A stretch of DNA of 64,000 nt from Celeribacter halophilus (GTDB lineage Bacteria; Pseudomonadota; Alphaproteobacteria; Rhodobacterales; Rhodobacteraceae): contig NZ_FORY01000002.1 in NCBI RefSeq assembly GCF_900114135.1, positions 124,001-188,000 of the forward strand, in the 5' to 3' direction. The notes below the pieces were generated by a model that was not told the DNA's origin, did no database searches, and saw only the letters and a program-made list of their open reading frames with translations. Every line of letters begins with the position of its first letter. Position 1 is the first letter of the stretch. Shown one piece after another: positions 8,574-16,719 of this stretch. A program made the translations under genes and the position numbers.

Positions 8574-9074
8574 CTAGGCCGGAAAATCCGCTTCGCCCAG
8601 CACTTGCATCTCCACCAGAGGCGGCACTGTGGTCACGACTTCGAGCACATGGTTGAGGGCTGCGACACAATAGTGATGCATCTTGTCGGCGTGGTAATCT
8701 TCGTAAACAGTCCACTCTTTCACGTGGCGCAGAAACACCGCAGAAGGGTTTTCTCGAAACAGGCTGGCGGGGGTCTTTTCGTCAAGCGCGGGGGCTTTTT
8801 CGGATTTGGAGAAGGTCTCGTCGGTGATCTTGAAGGAGACGTAATCTTCAAACCGCAGGGTGAAGCGGCGGGAGCCGGGGCGCACTTCGATCACGCGCGC
8901 CTTGCCAAGAAGGTCGTCGATCACGGAGTTGCCGCTCTTGAGCTGGTCGGGCTCTCCCTCGATTCCCTCGTCGAAAATCACCGTCAGACGGCGTTCATTC
9001 ATCCGTCCCATGCGGAAGTCCGACAGGTAGAGGTTTTTGACTTTTTCAAGCTGGCGCAGGGCTTCGGCTGGCAT
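8574..9074 (-). CDS. Unknown protein, 166 aa, no family recognised
   Basis: I do not recognise this protein. Seen: 166 aa, soluble, no signal peptide or membrane span. A charged N-terminal helix (LRQLEKVKNLYLSDFRMGR) leads to a beta-rich part (about 25-90: RRLTVIFDEG, ARVIEVRPGSRRFTLRFED, YVSFKITDE). The C-terminal half has an AVFLRHVKEWTVYEDYHADKMHHYCVAALNHVLEVVTT segment, written here as a pattern of His, Tyr and Cys residues between about 115 and 150. The start at 9074 has GGAG 6 nt upstream; 9098 is an alternative. A terminator separates it from the bactofilin gene, so it has its own promoter. Confidence 0.6.
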   Translation of the reverse strand: MPAEALRQLEKVKNLYLSDFRMGRMNERRLTVIFDEGIEGEPDQLKSGNSVIDDLLGKARVIEVRPGSRRFTLRFEDYVSFKITDETFSKSEKAPALDEKTPASLFRENPSAVFLRHVKEWTVYEDYHADKMHHYCVAALNHVLEVVTTVPPLVEMQVLGEADFPA

Positions 9075-9138
9075 GGGGGCTCCGGAATGTTCGGGCATAC
9101 GATGGCGGAGCTTTGCCAAAGCGGCAAGCCAAATCAGA

Positions 9139-9170
9139 TAAAGAAAAAGGCGACCGAAAGGCCGCCTCTG
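9139..9170 (-). terminator. Rho-independent terminator of the M23-bactofilin operon
   Basis: On the minus strand AGGCGGCC-TTTC-GGTCGCCT is followed by TTTTTCTTT, about 25 nt after the bactofilin stop. Confidence 0.85.
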
Positions 9171-9192
9171 AACTTCGGGCTGTCGCGCCGGT

Positions 9193-9738
9193 TTATTCGC
9201 CTTTGGCGGCGGCGGTCGCTTTGGACACCGCGGCAGAGGATTGCGGCGAGCTGGTCGGCAGCGGTGTTTTTGCACCTGTGGCCAGCGGATCGTCGGCGCG
9301 TTGCACGGAGCCTTCGAAATGGGCGCCGGACTCGATGGCGATGGTCTTGTGGATGATGTCGCCTTCGACGCGTGCAGTCGATGTCAGACGCACTTTCAAG
9401 CCACGCACGCGGCCCACGATACGGCCATTGACCACCACATCATCCGCGATCACTTCGCCTTTGATCATCGCGGTTTCTCCCACGGTCAGGAGGTGTGCAC
9501 GAATATCGCCTTCGACGGTGCCTTCGATCTGGATGTCGCCGGAGGTTTTGAGATTGCCGGTCACGGTCAGGTCCGAAGACAGCACGGAGGCCGGCGGCTT
9601 CGGTTTCGACGCGGGGGCGGCGAAATCGGGTGCCGGAGATTTCGGCATGGCGGGCTTGGCGGCCGACGCCTCTGGTTTCTTGACGTCCTCGCCCTGTTTC
9701 GGGCCAGGTTCGTTGATTCTGCTTTTAGAAAACATCAC
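9193..9738 (-). CDS. Bactofilin (polymer-forming cytoskeletal protein)
   Basis: Self-assembling beta-helical cytoskeletal protein, 181 aa. An unstructured Pro/Lys/Ala-rich N-terminus (about 1-50) is followed by the bactofilin core (about 53-150), with repeated strands such as GNLKTSGDIQIEGTVEGDI, GEVIADDVVVNGRIVGRV and ARVEGDIIHKTIAIESGAHF, and then a Ser/Ala-rich tail. Two ATG codons (9738, 9735) can start it, and both lie inside the end of the M23 peptidase gene, an 11-14 nt overlap that implies coupling. Bactofilins often recruit peptidoglycan enzymes encoded beside them and help set cell shape. Confidence 0.93.
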   Translation of the reverse strand: MMFSKSRINEPGPKQGEDVKKPEASAAKPAMPKSPAPDFAAPASKPKPPASVLSSDLTVTGNLKTSGDIQIEGTVEGDIRAHLLTVGETAMIKGEVIADDVVVNGRIVGRVRGLKVRLTSTARVEGDIIHKTIAIESGAHFEGSVQRADDPLATGAKTPLPTSSPQSSAAVSKATAAAKGE

Positions 9739-11029
9739 GGGCTGCCTTAATGTAAGTCATCGGATCAACGGCCTTGCCTTGAACACGAATTTCATAATGA
9801 AGATGCGTGCCGGTGGAGTGGCCGGAATTTCCCATAGCACCTATTTGCTCGCCACGCGAGACCCTTTGCCCGACTTTCACCAATATTTGCGACTGGTGTG
9901 CGTAGCGTGTCTCGATGCCGAACTCGTGCTGGATCTTGACCAGACGCCCGTAGCCCGACTGCCAACCGGCAAATGTGACTACCCCGTCGGCGGTCGCGTA
10001 AATCGGTGTGCCATAGGCGGAGGCGAAGTCTTGCCCTTTATGCATCCGGCCCCAGCGCGGCCCGAAAGGGGAGGTCATGCGGAAGGCGTCTTTGAGCGGG
10101 AGTGAGAACGGCGCTTTTTGCGCGGCGATCCGGTAGAGGTTCAACTGGTCCATCTTGTTGATGATCGCATTGGCGCGCATCGAATCCGGATCAACTATCC
10201 CGCCCTTGGTCGAGAATGTGATCGGCGTGAGGGGGCCACCCTGACCGGAATACCCTTTTTTCACGGTTTCGATCAGTTGGTCGGGGTCCATGCCCGCAGA
10301 TTTGAACATCTTGTCCAGCGGGGCCACAGAGATCGTGACTGCATCTTCCAACTGGGTGAAAATTCTGTCGTTTTTCTCTTCCATCAGCTTCAGATCGGTT
10401 TCGAGAGCTTCGGCCATTTTCATAGCTTGGCTTGCGGAAACGACCATTTCGTCGCGCTCACTGGCCGTGTCGGACAGAGCGTTGGCCAACACGTCAACTG
10501 TTGCTTCGGCTTCAAGCGCGCTCATGCCGTTTTTGCCGCCGGTTTCGCCGTTCAACTGGGCAAGGAGTTCTGTCTTGTCGGCCTCTGCGGTGTCGCGGGC
10601 CTTGAGCGCCTTGCGGAGATTGGCTTGAACGACCTCGACGCCTTTTTCCAGTTCGCGAACCCGTTCTTCGGAGGCGAGAAGCTGTGACTGCATAACGGAA
10701 ATCTGTTCCAGCGCTGTCGTAAAACGCGCTTGGGCTGCGGCGGCTTCCTCGGCGCGCATGTCGCGCTCATGAGCAAGTTCCGCCACGCGGTTCTCGAACA
10801 ACACCAGATCCCGGTTCGCCTGATCGCGGAGATTTCCGGAACCGATACTGTCCATCAGGATGATTGCGGTGGCGATGATCAGCCAGGCGGCAAACACCGT
10901 TGAGCCGGTGAAGGCGATGAGCTGGGTGAGCGGGCTGATCCGCATATAGCGGGTGTCATTATCTGACCGCAGAAACACCCGGCGTTCCGGGAAGCTGCGC
11001 TCAAGCATATGGTTGAGCTTATTTGTCAT
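9725..11029 (-). CDS. M23 (LytM-type) peptidoglycan endopeptidase with coiled coil
   Basis: Membrane-anchored cell-wall hydrolase, 434 aa. A cytoplasmic N-terminus (about 1-35) precedes one membrane span (about 37-60), a long periplasmic coiled coil (about 65-190), a linker, and a C-terminal M23 domain (about 315-425). Zinc ligands are visible in GRMHKGQDFAS and HSTGTHLHYEIRV. The 14-nt overlap with the bactofilin gene matches the widespread M23-bactofilin pair, in which the scaffold positions the peptidase. Cuts of peptide cross-links are the expected reaction. Confidence 0.92.
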   Translation of the reverse strand: MTNKLNHMLERSFPERRVFLRSDNDTRYMRISPLTQLIAFTGSTVFAAWLIIATAIILMDSIGSGNLRDQANRDLVLFENRVAELAHERDMRAEEAAAAQARFTTALEQISVMQSQLLASEERVRELEKGVEVVQANLRKALKARDTAEADKTELLAQLNGETGGKNGMSALEAEATVDVLANALSDTASERDEMVVSASQAMKMAEALETDLKLMEEKNDRIFTQLEDAVTISVAPLDKMFKSAGMDPDQLIETVKKGYSGQGGPLTPITFSTKGGIVDPDSMRANAIINKMDQLNLYRIAAQKAPFSLPLKDAFRMTSPFGPRWGRMHKGQDFASAYGTPIYATADGVVTFAGWQSGYGRLVKIQHEFGIETRYAHQSQILVKVGQRVSRGEQIGAMGNSGHSTGTHLHYEIRVQGKAVDPMTYIKAARDVF

Positions 11030-11413
11030 GGCTTGGCGAAAACCGTCCTCAATGTCATCCCTCGTCCGCTTGGCAGTCTCATGATCCGGTTGACCCTGTG
11101 GGGCGGCGCGGATTTACTTATTAACCTTGTGCAGGCCACACCCGTCTGATGCAGTGCCTTGGCCTGCCCCTGCAAGCGGTTGCTCCTCTGTTAGCCGAGC
11201 CTGTGCAGCGGGGCAACGCTTTTGCCCCCAACTTCGGCATCTGCGCATAATACAAGCGAAATTCCTCTTTGAATGGGCGGTTTTCTGCTTATGTTAGCGG
11301 TCACATTCTGGGCGCAAGTCGTGGATATGTTCGAGATTTGATCCATGGAATATTTCTTTGGTGATGTCGTCTATAGGCTGTGTTGTGCCTTTCAGGATGG
11401 GTTTTCTATTTTT
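11030..11413. other. 384-nt gene-free stretch between the che operon end and the M23 gene
   Basis: Holds no convincing reading frame. It must contain the promoter of the M23-bactofilin operon (minus strand). I see no clear terminator after the last che gene, no palindromic operator and no RNA signature. Confidence 0.5.
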
Positions 11414-11815
11414 TTAGAACCAGGCAACGTCGCCGGAATCTTCCTCCGACAAGGCGAAGGGGGCATCTATATTGTCGAAGAGCTTGTGCGCGAGGTGACG
11501 AAGCCGAATGACCTCGTCTAGCGGCTTTATGGGGACCGGTGCGGTCCCTGATTGCATGGCAAGATGGCCGAGCACACGCTGGAGGTCGTCAAGGGTTTGG
11601 TGTAGACGGTCAAGCGCTTGAAGACTTCTTTGGACTGCCGGGGACAGTGATTTGGCCTCTGTGAGTGCGGGGCCGAGCGCGATTTGAACTTCGGCGGCGA
11701 GCATGACAAGTGCGATCATTTCGTCCTGGATACGTTTGCTCAACGTATCCAGTGAAATCACGGCTTGCCCATTTGCGTCGTTGTCAGGCTGGATGCCTTC
11801 GGATTGGGGTGTCAT
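11414..11815 (-). CDS. Small last gene of the che operon, CheT-like candidate with a DxxxQ helix
   Basis: Protein of 133 aa, probably all-helical, with no clear domain by eye. It is the last gene of the chemotaxis operon; its ATG overlaps the cheY2 stop by one base (TGATG). Residues 66-88 form a helix with D69-R-L-H-Q73, a DxxxQ pattern like the one CheZ uses to dephosphorylate CheY. The C-terminus is acidic and ends in Trp-Phe. From memory, Sinorhizobium meliloti has CheT, a small DxxxQ protein encoded at the end of its che operon and reported to act on CheY1 and bind CheR. Position, size and motif fit, but sequence identity is not shown, so this is an inference. Confidence 0.6.
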   Translation of the reverse strand: MTPQSEGIQPDNDANGQAVISLDTLSKRIQDEMIALVMLAAEVQIALGPALTEAKSLSPAVQRSLQALDRLHQTLDDLQRVLGHLAMQSGTAPVPIKPLDEVIRLRHLAHKLFDNIDAPFALSEEDSGDVAWF

Positions 11816-12201
11816 CAGAGTTTGCCCACGATCGCTTCAATTGCGGCTTTCAGCCCCTCAGGATTAAAAGGCTTTTTGAGGAAGTTATTCATTCCAAGCC
11901 GTTTCCCCATGTCGATAATTTCACGATCCGCACGTCCGGTGATGAGAAGAAAGCCGACGCCACGCGTTGGACCATTGGAGCGCAGAGCGTGTAGCAGTTG
12001 CAGCCCGTCCATTCCCGGCATGTTATAGTCGGAAATGACCAGGTGAACGGGGGAGGTTGCGAGTTTCTGGAGGGCTGATGGTCCATCTGCCGCACTTGCG
12101 ACATTTCTGATTCCGTATGAATCCAGAGCGTTCGTTATAAGGCCACGACTTGTGGACATATCATCAACGACCATGACACGGATTTGATCTCGAAGTGCCA
12201 T
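11815..12201 (-). CDS. cheY2: Chemotaxis response regulator CheY (second copy)
   Basis: Single-domain receiver, 128 aa, phosphorylated by CheA and acting on the flagellar motor or as a phosphate sink. Acidic pocket D13-D14, phospho-acceptor D58 (ISDYNMPGMDG), Thr in LLITGRAD and Lys in NFLKKPF are all present. Its start overlaps the cheR stop (TAATG) and its stop overlaps the start of the CheT-like gene. By order (Y1-A-W-R-Y2) it corresponds to CheY2 of the rhizobial operons, the motor-binding regulator, an inference from position. Confidence 0.93.
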   Translation of the reverse strand: MALRDQIRVMVVDDMSTSRGLITNALDSYGIRNVASAADGPSALQKLATSPVHLVISDYNMPGMDGLQLLHALRSNGPTRGVGFLLITGRADREIIDMGKRLGMNNFLKKPFNPEGLKAAIEAIVGKL

Positions 12202-13118
12202 TAGACTAGTCCTTTACTTTCATATGCACCGATCGGTGCGGAGGGCGAGATGGGGTGATGGGTTCGGTATGTGGTTACGCCGGAATTTTCAAAAAGCGGA
12301 GCGACATTTTCATGGAGCCTCTCGGAATGTCCGAGCATGAGCCACCCCCCTGTTTCCAGAACGTTCGCAAAGCGTTTATAAAGGCGAATTTGCGCTCGTT
12401 CATCAAAGTAAATGACAACATTTCGGCAGAAGATTGCGTCAAACTTTCCATGCATGGGCCAAGGTGCGTGAAGATTTAGTTGTCGGAAGGTTATAAGTTT
12501 TTTTACTTCCGGCTTGATCGTCAGTGTTTCTTCTCCATTCAGCAGGCTTTTTGTAAAAAACCTTGTGATAGTTTCATTTGTAAGCCCTGTGATGAGTGAT
12601 CCGGAATATTGACCACTTTGGGCCCGGCCCAGCACTTCGGGATCGATATCCGTCGCCAGAATTTTCAAATCTTCCTTTGTTAGTTCAGGCGCGTTTTTCA
12701 GGATGGTCATGGCAATCGAGTAGGGCTCTTGTCCGTTAGAACAGCCCGCAGACCAAATTCTGACCTTTCCACCTTCTGCCACCTTCTGTTTGAACTTGGG
12801 GATCATCGTTGTTGAGAGATATTCGAAATGATGGTTTTCGCGGAAGAAATGCGACACGTTTGTTGTTAATGCCGAAACAAAGCTGTCCAGTTCCGCACGG
12901 TCTTGAGACGTTTCCAGGATATTCAGATACTCCTCAAAGCTGGAAAGCTTTAACGCACGAAGTCGGCGTGTCAGGCGGGACGTCACCATGGAAACCTTGG
13001 AGGGGGCCAAAACAATACCTGCTTCACGCTCTGCGATTTTGGCAATGCGTGAAAAGGCATGGTTTGAAATTGCATTCGCGATTTCAGGGCGCTCGGTTAT
13101 GGTAGATAGCTCCTTCAA
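12201..13118 (-). CDS. cheR: Chemoreceptor glutamate methyltransferase CheR
   Basis: Methylates glutamates on chemoreceptors with S-adenosylmethionine for sensory adaptation. The protein is 305 aa: an N-terminal helical domain (about 15-85), the TNVSHFFRE motif (86-94), and the SAM-binding WSAGCSNGQEPYS (122-134). The cheW stop overlaps its start by four bases (ATGA). The partner receptor in this window ends in DWEDF, a plausible CheR-docking tail. Confidence 0.96.
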   Translation of the reverse strand: MKELSTITERPEIANAISNHAFSRIAKIAEREAGIVLAPSKVSMVTSRLTRRLRALKLSSFEEYLNILETSQDRAELDSFVSALTTNVSHFFRENHHFEYLSTTMIPKFKQKVAEGGKVRIWSAGCSNGQEPYSIAMTILKNAPELTKEDLKILATDIDPEVLGRAQSGQYSGSLITGLTNETITRFFTKSLLNGEETLTIKPEVKKLITFRQLNLHAPWPMHGKFDAIFCRNVVIYFDERAQIRLYKRFANVLETGGWLMLGHSERLHENVAPLFENSGVTTYRTHHPISPSAPIGAYESKGLV

Positions 13119-13582
13119 GCGACCTCCTCGCCTTGGGGGGGCATAACAGCTTCAAGGTCCAAAATTCGAATCATCCGGCCATCGACGATTGTTAGTGCTG
13201 AGACAAATGTCCGGGCTTCATCGGCGGTAAGGTCTGGCGGCGGCTGCATTTCCTCAGATGGAATGGCGAGTATGTCAGATACAGCGTCAACCATCAGACC
13301 GGCGGTACGTTCGCCAAGATCTACAACGATAATGACATTGCGTTCAGTATCTTCTCCGGTTTGAAGGCCGAGACGGGCCGATAGATCAATGATGGGAAGA
13401 ACTGTACCGCGCAGATTGATGACACCTTTCACGAATGAAGGGGCGTGCGGCAGGGAGGTTGCCCTGGCTGATCCGCGTATTTCGCGAACGGACATAATAT
13501 CTACTGAATAGTCTTGCCCGCCTACTCGGAAGGACAGGAGCTCGATCGAAGTGGAGTCGTTCTGTTTTTCGATGTCAGTCAT
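13115..13582 (-). CDS. cheW: Chemotaxis coupling protein CheW
   Basis: Adaptor that links chemoreceptors to CheA. It is 155 aa with one CheW domain (about 12-145), including LPHAPSFVKGVINLRGTVLPIIDL and GLMVDAVSDIL. It follows cheA by 4 nt and overlaps cheR by 4 nt. Confidence 0.96.
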   Translation of the reverse strand: MTDIEKQNDSTSIELLSFRVGGQDYSVDIMSVREIRGSARATSLPHAPSFVKGVINLRGTVLPIIDLSARLGLQTGEDTERNVIIVVDLGERTAGLMVDAVSDILAIPSEEMQPPPDLTADEARTFVSALTIVDGRMIRILDLEAVMPPQGEEVA

Positions 13583-13586
13583 GATT

Positions 13587-15881
13587 TTATCCTACGAGTA
13601 ATTGCTGTGGCTGACGGACGCGGGTGCGACCGGTGGCCTGTCCAACCAGATCGGTCGGGTCGAGAATAAGAGCGATTTGCCCATCACCCAGGATGGTGGC
13701 CGCAGCAATTCCCGGAACGCGGCCGTAGCTGCCTTCAAGTCCTTTGATGACGACTTGACGCTGGTCTTCGATGGAATCGACTGCGAGTGCGGCTCTGTTT
13801 CCATCCTCCTGACCAATGAGGAGAACAGTCCCGCCAACATAGCTGTCTTGCGGGGTGCGGTAACCGAGTTCTGCGCCGAGATCGAGCAGGGGGACGAAAC
13901 CGCCGCGAATTTGGACGACATGCGTTTCCGGTCCGAGGGCGGTGAGGTCCTCGTCTGTGAGTGTGAGTGTCTCCAGAATGGCGTTTAATGGCACTACAAG
14001 TGTTTCACCTGCCACACGGACAACCATGCCGTCCAGAACGGCGAGCGTCAGAGGCAAGGAAATGGAGAAAGTCGTGCCTTTCCCTTCCTGGGATGTGATG
14101 TTGATCCTTCCGCCGAGCGCTTGGATCGAGCTTTTCACGACGTCCATGCCGACCCCACGCCCCGATAGATTGGAAACCTCGGCGGCGGTTGAGAAACCGG
14201 GCAGGAAGAGCAAGTTGTCGATATCGCTATCGCTGAGCTGTGCGTCCGCGGGAATAAGGCCCTTTTGGATGGCTTTTTCTTTGACGCGTTCACGGTTGAT
14301 CCCGCCGCCATCGTCCGTGACTTCGATTACAATTCTACCGGAGCGGTGTTGGGCTGTCAGTGTCACGTGGCCTTCGCGGCTTTTGCCGGCTTCCAGACGT
14401 TTTTCTGTGCTTTCAAGTCCATGGTCCACAGCATTGCGGATCATATGGGTCAGCGGGTCCGCCAGCCGCTCGATGACGGTTTTGTCGACCTCTGTATTTT
14501 CGCCATCGGTGCGCAGACGCACCTCCTTGCCAACAGAGGCGGAGGCTTCCCGCACGATGCGTCCCATGCGTTGGAATAGGGATTTGATCGGCTGGGCGCG
14601 GATCATCATGACCGATTCCTGAATGTCTCGGGTCAGCTGTAGAAACTCTTCCAGACCGGTAGAGACCGGAGAGTTCGGAGGGAGACCAGCCTCTGCGACG
14701 GATTGGCTGAGCATGGCTTGATTGATCACAAGCTCTCCGACAAGGTTTACCAGCCGATCAATGCGCTCCAGATCCACTCGAACAGTAGCGCGGGGCTGTG
14801 TCGGGGTTGCCGCTGCTTTCGCTTGTGTGGACTGTTCGTCTTTTGCTTCTCCCAACTTCTTTGTGGTGTCTTTAGTTGCAGAGGGCTTTGCGGCATCAAC
14901 GCGCGTTGATGCTGCGTTTTCCGGAAGGCTGGGGGCCGTTTCAACCTGCGGTGGTGGAGATATCTCTGGCGCGGGGGAGATCGGAGTATGCTCTGAGGAG
15001 GACGTGCCGTCCTGATCACCCGTCAGGGCATTGATTTCCAACAGGCAAAGCCCGTCTACAAATTCAAATACTTCGCGAACGGCCTGTTCCGGCTCTTCCG
15101 TGTGGATGGTCATGTCCCATGAAAGGTGACCTGTGTCGGGGTTGAGGCTGTCGAGTTGTGGCAGGTCTTCGCAGTGGCAAATGACTGAAATATCGCCAAG
15201 ATCACGCAGCGCGCGGAACAGATACAGGGGTTCATTGCCGGAGGCATAGAGCGCATCTTCCGGTTTGAATTTGACAGAAAACCCTTTGCATTCAGGTTCT
15301 GCCATCGGGGGTATATCTGTGTCCGGCGCGGGAACGGGCATGTCCAGTGCGGGCAATGCGTCATCGGCAGCATCTGTGGAGGGCAGGGCGCTCACATCAG
15401 GAAGCTCAGGCAAGTCCGGCAAGGTGCCTCCGTCACCAAAGTCGAGCGACAGCGTGGCTGGGGTGAAGTCGAGGTCTTCCTCCTCTTCCTCTTCGAGCCC
15501 GACGAGCTTGTCGAGGTTTTCCAGAACCGGACCGGTGATGCCATCATCCACCTGATCACCATCTCGCGCGGCACGCACCAGATCGGCCAGAATGTCGGCG
15601 CAGGCAAAGAACAGGCGAATGGCCTCGGCATCCGGAGAGAACCGGCCTGCGCGGACTTCGTCCATGGCGGTTTCGAACCGGTGGGCGAAATGAACCAGAT
15701 CATCGAGACCAAAGGCGCCCGCGCCCCCCTTGATCGAGTGAACAGCGCGGAAGACGATGTTGATCGTTTCAGAGTCGGTATCGCCATCATCCATGAGTTG
15801 AAGACCATCCTGAAGGCTTTCCAGGAGCTCTTCACATTCAATGAAGAAGGAGGCGCGAATTTCTGCCATTGGGTCGGACAT
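13587..15881 (-). CDS. cheA: Chemotaxis histidine kinase CheA
   Basis: Central kinase of the array, 764 aa. HPt domain with phospho-acceptor H48 (AVHSIKGGAGAFG); an acidic linker (about 130-195); an alphaproteobacterial-type receiver-binding region (about 198-295, GFSVKFKPEDALY...WDMTIHTEEPE); a Pro/Ala/Thr linker; dimerisation (about 370-435); ATPase with IRNAVDHGLE and DDGGG (about 440-600); and a C-terminal CheW-like domain (about 605-755). Start at 15881 is 10 nt after cheY1. It should phosphorylate CheY1, CheY2 and the CheB encoded at 51.1 kb. Confidence 0.97.
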   Translation of the reverse strand: MSDPMAEIRASFFIECEELLESLQDGLQLMDDGDTDSETINIVFRAVHSIKGGAGAFGLDDLVHFAHRFETAMDEVRAGRFSPDAEAIRLFFACADILADLVRAARDGDQVDDGITGPVLENLDKLVGLEEEEEEDLDFTPATLSLDFGDGGTLPDLPELPDVSALPSTDAADDALPALDMPVPAPDTDIPPMAEPECKGFSVKFKPEDALYASGNEPLYLFRALRDLGDISVICHCEDLPQLDSLNPDTGHLSWDMTIHTEEPEQAVREVFEFVDGLCLLEINALTGDQDGTSSSEHTPISPAPEISPPPQVETAPSLPENAASTRVDAAKPSATKDTTKKLGEAKDEQSTQAKAAATPTQPRATVRVDLERIDRLVNLVGELVINQAMLSQSVAEAGLPPNSPVSTGLEEFLQLTRDIQESVMMIRAQPIKSLFQRMGRIVREASASVGKEVRLRTDGENTEVDKTVIERLADPLTHMIRNAVDHGLESTEKRLEAGKSREGHVTLTAQHRSGRIVIEVTDDGGGINRERVKEKAIQKGLIPADAQLSDSDIDNLLFLPGFSTAAEVSNLSGRGVGMDVVKSSIQALGGRINITSQEGKGTTFSISLPLTLAVLDGMVVRVAGETLVVPLNAILETLTLTDEDLTALGPETHVVQIRGGFVPLLDLGAELGYRTPQDSYVGGTVLLIGQEDGNRAALAVDSIEDQRQVVIKGLEGSYGRVPGIAAATILGDGQIALILDPTDLVGQATGRTRVRQPQQLLVG

Positions 15882-15891
15882 GGGGAACCTC

Positions 15892-16257
15892 TTAACCAGC
15901 CACCATTTGCAGGGCTTTGACGAGTTTTGCGGGATCGAACGGTTTCACGATCCAGCCGGTTGCGCCTGCGGAACGTGCCTTTGCCTTGAGTTCGGCGGCG
16001 CTTTCTGTTGTGAGCACGAGAATTGGGATGCGGCTCCATTTCGGCTCGGCGCGGACGGCGTTGATAAAACCGAAACCATCCATGCGTGGCATGTTGATGT
16101 CGGTGATAATGACGTCGGGATTCAGGTCTTTGAGAACCTCGAGGCCATGAATGCCGTCTTCGGCGAGGTGGGCGGTAAAGCCCGCAGACGACAATGCAAG
16201 GTTGAGCATGTCGCGCATGGTGCGGCTGTCGTCGACCGCAAGAACTTCCAAACTCAT
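15892..16257 (-). CDS. cheY1: Chemotaxis response regulator CheY (first copy)
   Basis: Single receiver domain, 121 aa. D9-D10, phospho-acceptor D53 (IITDINMPRMDG), Thr/Ser in ILVLTTES and Lys in WIVKPFDP are present. It overlaps the STAS gene by four bases. In rhizobial operons the CheY at this position is the phosphate sink rather than the motor regulator; that role here is inferred. Confidence 0.94.
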   Translation of the reverse strand: MSLEVLAVDDSRTMRDMLNLALSSAGFTAHLAEDGIHGLEVLKDLNPDVIITDINMPRMDGFGFINAVRAEPKWSRIPILVLTTESAAELKAKARSAGATGWIVKPFDPAKLVKALQMVAG

Positions 16258-16535
16258 GTCCAGACCTCCGGTTGAGTGAGGGTTTCCGGGGTGAAGCCAA
16301 AGAGGCTGAGCATATCCACACAGCCGTCGGAGGCATTCGCCAAGCGGGTTGTCTGACCCCGCGCTGCGCGTTGTTTCACGGCGGCAAGGATCACTTGCAG
16401 GGGAAGGGTGCCGAGATGGCGCAGGTTTCCTGCATCAATCACCAGATCATCGTCTGTAATCGCTTTGAGTTCTTCCATGAGGGGCATCACGGACTGGTAG
16501 TCGAGCCGGTCATGGAGTTGCACATGTGTTGTCAT
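16254..16535 (-). CDS. STAS-domain protein of the chemotaxis operon
   Basis: Protein of 93 aa, with a STAS fold similar to anti-sigma-factor antagonists: LVIDAGNLRHLGTLPLQVILAAVKQ is the core. The residue usually phosphorylated as Ser/Thr is not obvious (GTLPLQ). It is the first gene of the operon and overlaps cheY1. A STAS gene (orf2) occupies the same place in the che operons of rhizobia and Agrobacterium, where its role is not well defined. Confidence 0.85.
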   Translation of the reverse strand: MTTHVQLHDRLDYQSVMPLMEELKAITDDDLVIDAGNLRHLGTLPLQVILAAVKQRAARGQTTRLANASDGCVDMLSLFGFTPETLTQPEVWT

Positions 16536-16577
16536 GTCAGTGCTCCGGGGTTTCGGCAGGGGTGAGGCATCTCGATT

Positions 16578-16617
16578 TTCCCTTACATCTGCGTTCTCTC
16601 GGACCTGTGTAAGGGAA
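16578..16617. repeat. 10-bp perfect inverted repeat upstream of the che operon
   Basis: TTCCCTTACA (16578-16587) and TGTAAGGGAA (16608-16617), separated by 20 nt, start 43 nt upstream of the STAS start codon. It could be a regulator site or a 5' leader hairpin. Confidence 0.55.
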
Positions 16618-16623
16618 GGGGAG

Positions 16624-16638
16624 TTAAAACGAGGTTAC
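16624..16638. promoter_or_regulatory. Degenerate CtrA-type site upstream of the che operon
   Basis: TTAA-N7-TTAC, one mismatch from TTAA-N7-TTAA, 89 nt upstream of the first che gene. CtrA controls motility genes in many Rhodobacteraceae; binding here is an inference. Confidence 0.35.
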
Positions 16639-16660
16639 GCGCCGGAAAATTTGTTCCGGA

Positions 16661-16695
16661 CAAAAGAAAACCCTCGCCGGTGAAGCGAGGGATTT
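16661..16695 (-). terminator. Rho-independent terminator of glk
   Basis: On the minus strand CCCTCGC-TTCACCG-GCGAGGG followed by TTTTCTTTT, 29 nt after the glk stop. A CCGGAA-N6-TTCCGG inverted repeat (16642-16659) lies just beyond it. Confidence 0.85.
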
Positions 16696-16719
16696 GAAAT
16701 TCATTAATATTTCAGGTAG

